A stretch of 64,000 nt of DNA, taken from contig JAQOTA010000052.1 of NCBI GenBank assembly GCA_029532415.1, positions 3,596,001 to 3,660,000 on the forward strand, given 5' to 3'. Shown here in pieces: positions 1 to 11,005 of this stretch. The position numbers were made by a program, and so were the translations under genes. Below the pieces are notes generated by a model. The model did not search any database and was not told where the DNA came from. It was given only the letters and a program-made list of their open reading frames with translations. The DNA is from Marasmius tenuissimus (taxonomy: Eukaryota > Basidiomycota > Agaricomycetes > Agaricales > Marasmiaceae). The stretch's first letter is position 1, and each line of letters starts with the position of its first letter.

Positions 1-1259
1 AACCTCCTTCCAAAACGTTCATCCCAAGCTCTGCGATGGCCGTCCATGCACGACACTCTATCTCCGGACTGAGGCCAGGAGTTCGAAGGCAGCGCCGTAC
101 TGCAAGCAAAGAAACACAGAGAGAATGTGCATGCATCGGATGATTAGGAGGATGCAGCAACATTCCAGGAAGAGAGATCAGAAGGACAGCTGGCGGTAAG
201 GGCGCGAGAGGTGACGACGGGGATGGTTGTGAGAGCTTCGCGGGCGATGATGAGAGCACGGTCAGCGGCGACGAGACAGGCATATTCTCCTCCATAACCA
301 CGTCCTCCTCGTCTCTCTTCCGCTTCAACGAGTCCTGGGGGCTTGAGCACAGTATCGTGGAGCTCGATTCTGACATTTTTTCTTCTTCCGTAGCGACCTA
401 GAGGGCTATCAAAGCACTTCAAAGAGTCAGCCTGGTCGTTCAACAGTATTCGATACGATACGTACCTCGTGTAAGTAGCTTGGACCTGCTTAGGACAGCG
501 AGCAAGGTGGAGGTCGGGAGGAAGCGATGGGTCACACCGAGCCGTGTACTGTGACCAAACGTGTGCGTGACAATTTGAGCTCCGCCTAAAATCACGCGCG
601 TGGTGCCCACTGGGCGCTTAGTTCCTTGGATTCTCCCTGGCGACCAATATCCTGAAGCTTGGAAGGGACGAATGTCTCAAGGTAGGAACGCAACCGCAAT
701 GCTCTGTCTCAATATTTTTGTGACGACTTTATCATCTGCAGAATTCCCAATTACCATCGATAGCCTGCGAGACCCTATTCCCGATTTCCGAGATGTGAAC
801 GTACTGGCCTTCCTATTCACCTTACAGTAGGAGGGTAAGTAGGGATATACCAACGCTCGGGATACAGTTCATCAAAACTCACATCGATACTTGAATAGGA
901 ACTCGTATCATCAGGAACCTCTTAGATCTTCCAAACGGCGAACCCCAAATCTCCAAATATCTGGATCAACATTAGTCGCCCAAGCTACTCAGCCTGTTGC
1001 GCAGTACTTGGAATCCTCCGTGACACAATTACGGTCATTACGGCCTCTTCTCTAAATCCCAATGATACCCGCCCCAATACTCCGATTTTCGCTCATCGCA
1101 CATGAATAGAGTTAACGTGGGATACTAGGATTTCGGAACCTCGGAACCTTATTATGGACCTAGATCCACCGCCTTGTGACTCAAGCTCCGACTACCCCCA
1201 ATACCCGCAGCTTTGACCATGACACAATAAGGCAGGCTTAGGGTTAACCAATAACTATC
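1..1259. other. Region upstream of Argonaute
   Basis: I see no recognisable gene here. A 99-codon minus-strand reading frame at 144-443 has a plausible composition (an ADRALIIAREALTT-like stretch), but I cannot place it in a family. The rest is frequently interrupted in all frames and presumably includes the promoter of the Argonaute gene that starts at 1260. Confidence 0.4.
144..443 (-). CDS. Possible hypothetical protein or exon
   Basis: An open frame of 99 codons reads away from the Argonaute gene. It has no recognised domain, signal peptide or membrane segment. It could be the last exon of a gene whose start lies further right, or chance. I include it only because it is the longest frame in this stretch and its composition is not obviously random. 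Confidence 0.15.
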   Translation of the reverse strand: MNDQADSLKCFDSPLGRYGRRKNVRIELHDTVLKPPGLVEAEERRGGRGYGGEYACLVAADRALIIAREALTTIPVVTSRALTASCPSDLSSWNVAASS

Positions 1260-4200
1260 ATGTCAAGTCGAGGCAATCAACGTGGAGGTCAAAGAGGTCA
1301 AACTCAAAGAGGTGGTGGTGGTCAAAGAGGAGGCGGTCAAGGAGACGGCGGTCAAAGAGGTGGCGGTCAACGAGGCGGTGGGGGCGGCAGAGGTCGAGGA
1401 GACAGCCATCGCGGTGGAAACACAAACGGGCCCTCAGGAAGCGGCGAATTTCGTGGACGAGGTCGGGGTAGAGGCGACTTCAGCAGTCAAAGTAGCGGTG
1501 GTGGTGGTGGCGGAGGAGGATTCAGAGGTCGTGGTGACTATGGAGGCGGCGGAAGAGGCAGAGGAGGCCCTCCCATGCGTGGAGGTCCTCCTCCTCTCTT
1601 CAAAGACGGCACACGACCCCAAATCGACACTCGACTGAAAGAAGACGACCTAGACACACTCATCGTATCTCTCAAAGGTCTCGCTATCGATCCTACTCGA
1701 CCCCTCCGACCAGGCTACGGAACTCTCGGCAACAAAATCACAGTTCGGGCAAACTTCTTCCCTGTACGAGTTCCCAAGAACCTGCGGGTGTACGACTACC
1801 GGGTCGATATCTCTCCCAAGATTGAGAAGCGAGAGGATAGAGCTCGTCTGTTCGCACTTTTGGAAGAAAGCAAACAGGGGAAAGCTATACAGCACCACAT
1901 CGCACACGACCAGAGCTCGAGGCTCGTTTCGTCCGTACAGTTACCAGAATCGTCGCTCAAGATCCAACTGAAGCTGAAACGCGAAGGAGAGGCCGACCCC
2001 AAAGCCAAAGCTGACCTGTATTCGGTTTCGCTCGTCTTCGAACGTGTTTTGGATACTAGTGAACTCACACAGTGAGTAAATTTCGTGGATTCTCTGTTTT
2101 CGTTTTTCGTTGATTATGTTCCCTCAGGTATATGACGGGTCAACCTCAATATCGAGCCTACGATCCAGCACCTCTCGTCTCAGCCTTGAACCTGGTGCTT
2201 TCAGACCACGCCAATCGCACCGGGGTGCGTATCGGTCGACAAGACGATGGAAACTACGGGTCTGGGAAGTACTTCTTCCCTTTTGCCAATCAACAGCCAC
2301 CTCTACTAGGACCAGGAGTCATCGCCGTACAGGGTTACTTCGCGTCCGTGCGGCCAGTTTATAAGGAACTCATGGTGAACGTGTGCGTCTCTTTCTACTT
2401 TCCTCTTCCAGATCCGCCTAAGTAATCGTCCACCCACAGGAACGCATGTGTGGCACCTTTCTTGAGTCTCCCTGGGACATTAGTGGAGGCATTGCAAAGG
2501 TTCGGTACGCAGGGGCAAGGTGCCATCCCCTCCCTCCCCGATCATATCAAGAACACGTTGAAGATCACCACTACTTATCTCGGGTACAGACGACGATACA
2601 AGGTATTCGACGTCGTGACGAGGTCTGCAAGGAACGTCTTCTTCTCTGCTGACAGTGACGGGTATGGTAACATCTCTGTTGAGAATTACTTCTTGAAGAG
2701 TAAGTCGAACCGCTATTCATGGTCTCCCCCCCAGACGCTCATTTTTATTCTTATTTTTTGTGCAGAATATAATATCCGACTCGAACATGGTAACGACCTC
2801 CCAGTGGTCGATGTCCGCACCAACCGCTCCAAACCACCCTCCTACCTCCCCGCCGAACTCTGCACCATCGAACCTGGCCAACCCTACCGAGGGTTCCTCT
2901 CCCCTACCATGACTCAACAGATGATCAAAGTAGCCTGTCGAAACCCCAAAGACAACGCCGAACTCATCGTCAGCGACGGCTTCAACCGCCTCGGGCTCAC
3001 AAGCCCTCCCCACAGAACCCTAACCAACTTCGGCCTCACCATCGACAACGAAATGGCCGTCATCCCCGCTCGCGAGCTCCCCCCGCCCAAAGTCCTCTAC
3101 GGCGGCCAACAGACATTAAACGCCAGCGACGGCAAATGGAACATCGTCAACGCCAAATTCCATCGACCGGCACAGGTCAATTCGTGGTGTATCATGGTCG
3201 TGCAGGATTGGAACATGCGTCATACCATTCGTGGACCTGATGATCGAGCGCGTGTTGATAATCTCGCGTCGGAGTTTCGGAGGAAGCTTCAGGCGTGTGG
3301 GATGAGGGTGCAGGGAGAGCCGGAGGTGGTCTTTACCGATGCTTTTCCTCCGGATACGAAGGCGGATCCGTGTCGTAGGAGGGCGTTGGAGATGGTTAGG
3401 AGGAAGATGAGAGAGATTACGAGGTATGGTGCTCCGGGAGGGTCGCAGAAACCGGATTTTATCCTCGTTTTGCTGGCTCATACGGATAATTTTATCTATG
3501 CGGGGATCAAGGTGTGTACTGTCAGCTTCCGGTTCAGTATCGCGCGCTTACTGGTATACTCGTCAGGCAATCGGCGATACGGAGCTGGGTGTGAACACTA
3601 TTTGTGTTCAGGTTTCGAAAGCTATGAAGGTGAAGGATAATGGGCGTCTTGATGACCAATATCTCTCGAACGTCGCTCTCAAAGTGAACACTAAGCTTGG
3701 AGGCGTCAATCATCAGGTACGAGATTGTCCGCCATCCTCGACTGTCGCAGTCAATCTAATCTGTTTTCCTCTTCGTAGCTCGATAAGGAGGCCATGCAGT
3801 GGTTGTTGAAGAAGAAGACGATGTTAGTGGGGATCGACGTGACACATCGCGGTCCTGGAAGCAGACCTGGTGCTCCTTCGATTGCTGCTGTAGTAGCTAG
3901 CATTGATGATGAGTTTATTCAATACCCAGCAAGTCTTCGAATTCAACAAACCCATGATATCAAGGAGGTAAGTCGCTCATAACGGCTGCCGTAGTGCTAA
4001 ATAGGGAACGTTTACCCTACCTCGAACGTACAGATGGTTTCTGATCTGCTTGAGCCCATGATGGTTGAGCGTCTCCAAGCGTATAAGGAGAAGAACGGGA
4101 CTCTTCCAGAGAGAATATTCGTCTTTCGAGATGGAGTGTCTGAGGTCAGTAAAACCACGCCAGCTCAAGTTGTGATCGATCTCTTACGCTCAGGTACAGG

Positions 4201-5000
4201 GTCAGTACAAGATCGTAATCAAAGACGAATTGCCAGATCTCCTCAAGGCGTTCAACCACTTCAACACCGCCCAACGGAAGGCGCCGTATCGACCGATTGT
4301 ATCTATAATCGTCTGTGGTAAACGCCACCACGCAAGGTTCGCATTCGCTCATATAACTCACTTTGGCCCTCCGTATTCACTTTTTTTTTTCGTGACATCT
4401 AGAATGTATGCGACCGACCCCAAAAACGCGGCTCCGAGAACAGGCAACACGCGTCCCGGGACCGTCGTCGATAAAGGGATTACCGGGATGTAAGTTTCCG
4501 TGAACGGTATGAGCGTTGAAATCGTGGCTTACCCCGTGGTCATGCGTACCGCAGATTCGACTTCGACTTCTACCTTCAAGCCCATGCTGGCATTCAAGGA
4601 ACCGTAAAATCCACCCACTACGTGGTGATCTACGATGAAACTCGATTCACGGCCGATGAAATTCAGCAGGGGACGAATACTGCGAGCTATCTATATGCTC
4701 GGGCCACGAGAGCTGTCAGTCTCATGCCTCCAGCCTACTATGCCGATCTGGCATGTGAGCGTGGACGGTGCTACCTGAACGAGTTCCTCGTGGGGAATGA
4801 ATCTCAATCTGAAAAGGGCGGCATTGCGAACGTGAAGGGTAAAACGGATAGTAAGGAGGCCGCGCAGCGGAAGGTATTTGAAGACGCAAAGAAGGCTTGG
4901 GGCAAGGGGGTAAGTCGTCACATGTGTGCTTCCTGTCGAAAGCTCATTCTTGATCGTATAGGTTCATTCTGATATGGAAAATGTGATGTTTTATATATGA
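1260..5000 (+). CDS. Argonaute protein (RNA-silencing slicer)
   Basis: Argonautes bind small guide RNAs and cleave or repress complementary transcripts as the core of RISC. I model 11 exons: 1260-2071, 2128-2382, 2440-2699, 2766-3511, 3567-3716, 3779-3967, 4034-4144, 4200-4336, 4403-4489, 4555-4909 and 4962-5000. All are in phase and give 1046 residues, a normal length. Residues 4 to about 112 are an RGG/RGRG tract, a likely arginine-methylation or RNA-binding region. N, L1 (VNVNACVAPFLSLPGTLVEA), PAZ (exons 3-4), MID and PIWI follow. PIWI shows GIDVTH (first Asp), a Glu at the exon 6/7 junction (KEMVSDLL), RDGVSEGQ (second Asp) and YYADL where animal proteins have His. The tetrad therefore reads D-E-D-D, a known active variant. 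The C terminus MFYI matches the usual aromatic ending. I expect slicer activity. Confidence 0.95.
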
Positions 5001-5132
5001 TATGTGATAGAATGGCCTTCCGATATCGTTGGACGGATCATGGGTAGCACGCTGAGTTGCAGACACGATCATAAATATAAAGTTGTGATTAATACATGCT
5101 TTCGGTGAGTGGCTCGAATTCTTCTGTGAAAG

Positions 5133-5820
5133 TCAGAAGTCAGGGTCCGCGGGCGTCGCTTCTGACTCCCGTGCCCGTCGGATAGCACTCTCAACTCGAT
5201 CCCTAATGCTGAGAGGTTTCCAATCCTACACAAAGCCCTCAATAACAGTACGGAATGGAGTAAGAAAACGGTACGAACCTCCGGGACAAAGTCCTTCGTT
5301 ATTATCGTCTTCAGACGAATTCGGAATTCTTTGATCTTCTTCTTGTCCCGAGAACCTACAGCCCACAATACTATAGCTATCAACCAGTTCCTTGACCTGA
5401 CGGAGCGGCAGAATATCAGTACTTCTTCAAGTACGCTAAGATCTCGCTTGTCAGTCTGGAAAAACCGCGAGTGAGCCATCATCTTACCGGTTTAACTCGT
5501 CGAGTTTCGTCTGAGTGGCGGGGGAGACCTCAGATGAGGATTCGGTTTCCTTGCCGGTATAATAGATGGCGGAATATGCGGTGTCGCAAGAGGTCTCGCA
5601 TAGTAACTTGAACTTCGGAACCTGCAGGAATCATTAGAATAGACCTTTGACAACATAACGGAAACAATAAACGCACGTCGCTAAACTTCCAGATATTAAG
5701 AGTTGTGGTGGCAACCGACCTCAGCCACTCGTTTTCCGACGAGTTTGAACTTGTTTCTTGAATTGTCTGGATCACATCGGAAAGTTGTGGGTCGTTAGTT
5801 GTGGATAGACGTTCGGGCAT
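5133..5820 (-). CDS. MLKL N-terminal-domain-like helical protein
   Basis: I assemble four exons in phase on the minus strand: 5820-5677, 5621-5488, 5396-5279 and 5225-5133, giving 162 residues. The middle (KFKLLCETSCDTAYSAIYYT, then KLDELNRSRNWLIAIVLW and DKKKIKEFRIRLKTII) follows the helix spacing of fungal MLKL_NTD-like proteins, with a conserved Tyr in the third helix and a basic K-I-x-E-[YF]-R brace. It aligns by eye with the clearer copy at 40280-41389. In that family the helical bundle inserts in membranes and kills the cell or compartment. This copy lacks a clear second helix and has no kinase or repeat domain, so it would be a short stand-alone form. It runs tail-to-tail with Argonaute and is divergent from the gene at 6990. 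It is unlikely to be a pseudogene because all splice phases fit. The family assignment is by pattern only. Confidence 0.55.
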
Positions 5821-6989
5821 TCAGATGGTTGGGGTGTTTACAAGATCAAAAGAGCCATGATTTTATTTTGTATGTACACACAAAGCATGAACCCGTAGGA
5901 CTAAACATAGTGGGGTTGCCGAGCACCTTGCACCAGCAAGGCTGCTGACTCATTCGACCAGCGTTGATCCGTGCTTGAAGAGTCACTATGACTCACAGAA
6001 GTATGTATAACACTTCATCTTAGCAAATGCATTCGCCCTGCACGACTCATCGGTAGCAGAATGGTATGGCCTGCGTATCTGGAACCGGACACTCAGGTAA
6101 TTTGGCGATCGTGATTCGTTCATGAGAAGCGGCTTTGCAATGTGTTCATATTCACGCGGAGTTTGAAAGACTCGAAGTTGCGGACCACAATGCCAACAAA
6201 CCACAACGCGCTACATTACGTGTACTCAGCTCTTTTTCACTACTTATCAGTCAGTGCCTACACGAAAGATTTGCTTTTCATTTATGCTTCATACATTCAA
6301 GGCTCATGCTTAGGCTCGCTAACCCTAGGAGCTGGGGTCCCGCAATCTGGTTGGCTTCCCGTCCCAATGCAGTGTCCTCCCTTTCGCGTTGACCCCATTG
6401 TATAGACCTATAATCGAAACTTAAACCAAGACGCTGGTGCGGTCAGTTGACGACTGCGAGCATGCAGAGTCGTGTATACTCACTTTACCGCTGCTCCGAT
6501 CGGTACTTTCAGATTCATGTCCTTGAAATGACATACCGGACTGGGACTTGGAGGACTCACGATAGCGAAGTCAGAGTTTTCGACGGAACACTGTCAGTGA
6601 GCTTTTTCATCTCGCAAAGGCAACCCCCTCCTTCTGTTCAGCTCTCCCACTAGCGACTGTCTGCTACCGGTCCAATCTCTGACTGACGGAGTGGCTCAGT
6701 CAGAGGATTGCGAAGATCTAGGAGCCGTCCAGAGGGTAGTCCCTTTCGAGTGGCGGCGGTAGTTTTTGTCGGACTCAATACGAAGATGCCAGTCTGGCAC
6801 GCTTCTCAAGGCTTCAGAGTTATGCGTGCTGATGCGTCATTTGATCGCCTTATCCCACTGTCCTTTTCCTGATGTAAGTAGCTTGTCCCTATGTGTGGGG
6901 CTTCGACAACTTGGCATGAAACCTTGCGCAGGTATCAGCACTGCTTGAGCTTTATAGCTTTCTCGTCGGCAGGATACACTTCTACAGAA
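5821..6989. promoter_or_regulatory. Shared upstream region of two divergent MLKL-like genes
   Basis: About 1.2 kb separates the start codons at 5820 (minus) and 6990 (plus). Frames here are short and I recognise no coding sequence. The region must contain the 5' control sequences of both genes. I could not pick out a specific promoter element. Confidence 0.35.
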
Positions 6990-7699
6990 ATGTCAAACTC
7001 AATAGTTCCTCAAAATCCTGCTGTCTTCCCGGATGCGCATGAATTTCGAATCTCGAACGGGGAGTTGGTGGTGGTGGGAGGAGACTACATCCAAAATATC
7101 AATACCTCGAACGCACCCTCAAGTCAGCTAGGAACGGAGGCCACTCCAGTCGACACCCTGGGCGACCTCAATGAACAAGTAAAGTGCTTGAAAGATAAGC
7201 TGCATTGGCGCCAGCGCGAGGTTTTAGAGTGGACCGACAATATCTGCCAGAATCTTGCGAATGAAGTAAGTGCAAGAACCCGAGGATGGTCGATTCTGCA
7301 GCATCTCACTAGAGCTACTAGGACACGCCTAAGTTAAGGAAGCTGCTTGACCACTGCTCCAAAGCCGCGTATGCTTGTATCGTACGGGCAATTTACCAGG
7401 TCTCGTCCGGAATCTCGGAAGACGAATTAACCAGACTCATCTCGTTGCATATGTACGTATCGATTCCTGCATTTTATCCAGTAATCTCTTGACATCTTGA
7501 CATAGGGTGATTGAGAAAGTACACCAGTTTAGCGGGACGTTTCACGGCAGAGAGTACTTTTATCTTCCACGAAGATATTCTAAAGAGACAAGTAGATGGA
7601 TACGGTCCCTTCAAGACTACATGACGACGTGCGTATCAGAGACTCACTTCCATGTTATGCGTGCTCTAATGCGACCACCTCAGTCCGACGCGAGCATAA
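6990..7699 (+). CDS. FxxAxxFxI/GG-motif protein with MLKL-like helical part
   Basis: Four exons in phase (6990-7265, 7322-7452, 7506-7628, 7684-7699) give 181 residues. Near the N terminus (about residues 11-30) is FPDAHEFRISNGELVVVGGD. This follows a pattern that, as I recall, is frequent in Agaricomycete proteins, in which an aromatic-rich segment leads into Gly/Asn-rich beta-prone sequence. The remainder is helical. LRKLLDHCSKAAYACIVRAI followed by LTRLISLHMVIEKVHQFSG and RRYSKETSRWIRSLQDYM follows the same spacing as the MLKL-like proteins at 5.1 kb and 40.3 kb. An adaptor or cell-death effector is possible, but that function is an inference. The last exon adds only five codons, so the true 3' end is uncertain. 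I chose the start because an ATG directly precedes the motif-bearing exon. Confidence 0.5.
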
Positions 7700-9283
7700 G
7701 AACGTCAAGGTACTTTGTTTGAGTCACCGCCACTGGGTCACGAAGCTTTGACGTTGAATGTCGAACATCAGCAAATCTTCCGTGCGGGGCATACTCAATC
7801 GGGAGAAACGACCTAACGATATTTAATAGTATCCATCCAACTAAACCAATACTGTACTACATACATATGAATCCGAGTGTTTCGATCCTTCTAGAAACTA
7901 CTGAGGAACTTCACAATTAGGAAGTTCTCATTCAAATCCACAAGAAGGTAGGGGTCGGTAAGCCAGAATCCAGACAGGCGTATCTTGTCTCTCAGGAGTT
8001 GGCATCGTCATGATAATCGATTACATCTTAACTGGTTTTACTGCTTCACCACCCACGCTCTGCTCTCCTCTTTGTGGGACGTCCTTGCAGTCTTAAGACA
8101 CTGCGCCCCCGGGCGACGGTGGAGTGAATTATAAGCCGCCGCAGTCTGGAGCAGTGCGTGAGCGCTTCGGCATTTGGACGGGCCTGACCATTATGCATTT
8201 TCATACGACTGATCAAGCCATCGGGCCCTCAATATCTCGTCCTCAATAGTAGCTCAATAGTAGGTGGCTATAGGCGCCCGCCAGCGAGCGGCTCTACCGA
8301 CCGCAAGTCCGAATCAGCCAATTTTGAACACGGCGACCTGCCAGTATCAGGCTATCAGTTCAATCTCCAAAGCCCACCACTAGATTAGCTACTAATTTGT
8401 ACCGGTGTCAGGGGGGATTTGGGTTGGGCATCGAACTCGACGTCTCGGACCTTCGTGGACCCTGAACTTCACATTACCGTCGCACCGTTTTTTTATTATC
8501 ATTGCTTGTCACCGATCACGGTCTTTCTTCTTATATCCGGGCACCTTCGTTCCCTGATACGGATGAAAACTACCTATAAAAACTCTTGTGATCGTAGCTG
8601 CAGAATATTTACTTCTTGGCTTGAAAACTTTGAGAACTCTGAATTAGTCTCAGCATGGGCTGTGTACTCTGTCAAATTCTGTGCGCTCAACTCAGGGAAC
8701 GTGAGCGTTCCTTTTTCTCTTCCCTATCTCGCTCTCTTCTCTGCCACGCTGAACGTCAAGTGTGTATAGGTTTGTTGTGTTCCTGTTGATATTAAATCGT
8801 TTGAATCTTAGAAATCTAGGAAACGCGTACTTCGGGGCGGCTGTGGATCGACGGCGCGAAATTGTGGTTCAATACAAACTTAGGTTGTGACTTTTTTTCA
8901 CGGCTTGTTGGTACCCTGTCATCGAGTAAACTTCCCGTACGCTTCTGCCTCAGAACTCGCAAACAGCTTGTCAGCTGTACTCTGGATCGTTGAATTCATT
9001 CGAGAGTTCTTTTTAGCCTGACACCTGCCAGGTAAGTTCTTTTGATTCTCTAGTCTTACAATTATTAGCAAACCTTGTCCCGAATAGACGCCCAGACGTT
9101 AGTCTCGCCTAGCCATACCTAGTCTCGTTTAGCCAGACTGACGATATCTACGTGACGACTTCAATGTACGTAGATATGTAAGCAATACTACCTGTATTCT
9201 GGCCGTTCGTAGATTTCCATATCAACCATGTAGTGTAATACCACCGTGGCATTGTGTAATAGATATTAGTGATATATTCAATA
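7700..9283. other. Gene-free stretch
   Basis: No convincing exon is visible on either strand. The longest frame (8419-8769, plus) has no recognisable similarity and no supporting splice sites. This is plain intergenic sequence leading up to a MITE. Confidence 0.4.
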
Positions 9284-9754
9284 GTGGCGGTCAAAATAAC
9301 CGATTCACCTCATGATTCAAGTTCCAATCCATGATGTGAATCGTTGCGAATCGGTGAAGCGGCTCTGGAGCCGCTTCATGGACTTGAATTGCCGATTCGC
9401 TCTGTCGATTCAAAGGTTAAAAGCTGGCACGAGAACTAGGACAGTCGAACATCTGAGTCAATTACTACTGGAATAGTAGGATTTACTAGGGTTGTTGCTG
9501 GGGACTCTGTCCTGCGCTTGTACTTCATTCTGTTTCTTCATACCCTATGGCTTTGCGAGTTTCTCATTCAATCCTACTTAAGCACCTATAACATTGCAGA
9601 TGGAGGCCAAATCGAGTCTTTGGAGCAGGGTCAGAAATTCAAACTCAAAAGGGGGGGCCAAAACTTATGGGTGATTCATCCTTAATTCATGTCCCAGAAT
9701 CAGCCAAGAATCGGACCTCGAGTTATGGGGTGAATCGGTTGTTTTGAACGCCAC
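9284..9754. mobile_element. Non-autonomous Tc1/mariner-type MITE (471 bp)
   Basis: The left end (after TA at 9282-9283) reads GTGGCGGTCAAAATAACCGA. The right end, read in reverse from TA at 9755-9756, is GTGGCGTTCAAAACAACCGA and continues to match through ATTCACC. The inverted repeats are therefore at least 27 bp with two mismatches in the first 20 and are flanked by a TA dinucleotide, the target duplication of Tc1/mariner elements. There is no transposase frame inside. A perfect 11-bp-arm hairpin lies at 9355-9378. Confidence 0.7.
9355..9378. repeat. Perfect hairpin inside the MITE
   Basis: Two 11-base arms (TGAAGCGGCTC and its exact reverse complement) surround a 2-base TG centre. It lies within the TA-flanked MITE and is probably part of the element's own structure. 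Confidence 0.8.
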
Positions 9755-10155
9755 TAAATGTCTCGCAATATCTTGATGTGTGCAGTAGGAATCCAAGCAA
9801 TATGTGGGAATACCTGAGAATGATCCTGTCACCCACTCCTAATGGCTGGAAAAAGCTCGCAATGCGAGAAAAGGTCTCGGTTTTTCACATTGCCAGACAA
9901 ATCCCGGCGCAACTCCCGCTCAATGCAAATGCCTGAGAGTTCATCTTCACTGGGCTTTAATCACAACTCCTTCCTAAGTATTCGCTTCCCACAATAGATT
10001 CGACTGCTCAGCTGCTACGCCACATGAAGCCTCTTATGCCGACTTTGACAAGATGCATCGGCGCCGAGATGCTTCTTGACGCCCGTTCAAAGGATCGCCG
10101 ATGTTGGATATAAAGGCGCTATCACCAAGACGAATCGATTCTCCCGCGTACAGTT

Positions 10156-11005
10156 ATGGCCCTTCCCCCAGAAATCGATTGGAAAGAGGCGCTTAAACAG
10201 GTTCGCGGTCCAGATAACAGAGATCGCAAACTCTTCTCCAACCTGGCGACCAGCGCAATCCGGACGCTTGAAAGGATAGGCGATGGCGAGAACAACGTAT
10301 GGGTTTCGCTGTTCGATCAAATGTCAACGCGATTGCATACTCATGAAATGGCGCAGAAAAAAAATACGCGGACATCTCAGGCGCGTGAAGCCGCGATTTT
10401 AGCCTGTCAAGCTGCCTACTTGTTTCTTTATGCGTTCGGGACACGAAAATTTGAACGAACCGACCCAAAACACCCAAGTTTTGATGAGGGAACATGGTTC
10501 CGCCGGGCTTTTAGTGCTGAGCTGACAGAGTTCCAAAGGTGAGGATCGGTGTTCCAATGGATTGTCTTCGAGCTCTGAGCTTTACCGAAACAGGGTATTT
10601 GAAAAAGTTGAGGACATGGTAGAAAATCCTCTCAGATGGCAATCGAAACATATCTTCAAGGGGTCCCCCAAGCGTTACATGGAAAAGATGTTGCTCGATT
10701 TGCTACGGCCATTGGAAGTGAGCTCTCCTCCGGTTCCTTGCCTTACCTTCGCCACCACTGATTCATTTTCCCCCCTGTCACCGATTCAGCCTCCAGACGG
10801 CCCAAATGCCGGCATAGCTGAGTTGGCGAATGCTCTGTATCAGGCGGTTCACAAGCGTCCTACGCCGATCTCGGTTCCAAACGATTACATCTATAATACC
10901 TTCAACATGAAGGAAATCATCGCGAGAATTCAGGAGCATGCTAAGAGTGATCCTGCTGAAGAATCCGAGGTGAACCAGGACGCTGGAGGGAGCCAGCAAG
11001 TATAG
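10156..11005 (+). CDS. Helical protein, possibly MLKL-NTD-like
   Basis: Three exons in phase (10156-10538, 10594-10717, 10790-11005) give 240 residues. The protein is helical and soluble-looking. A segment ARE-AAILACQAAYLFLYAF, then ELTEFQRVFEKVEDMVEN, then KGSPKRYMEKMLLDLLRPL repeats the order seen in the MLKL-like proteins of this window: helix with a central Tyr, amphipathic pair, basic brace. The C-terminal 70 residues include VPNDYIYNTFNMKEIIARI and an acidic Gln-rich end with no recognised domain. The alignment is weaker than for 5133-5820 or 40280-41389, so the family assignment is tentative. If correct, this is the third member within 6 kb downstream of Argonaute. Confidence 0.5.

Noticed and set aside
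1282..1638. Second long plus frame rich in Val/Glu/Ala inside the Argonaute start
   Set aside because: It is a shadow frame of the repetitive RGG-coding sequence.
5069..5482. A continuous 137-codon minus-strand frame as its own gene
   Set aside because: Only part of it (5396-5279) is coding, as exon 3 of the spliced MLKL-like gene 5820-5133. The rest of the frame runs through introns.
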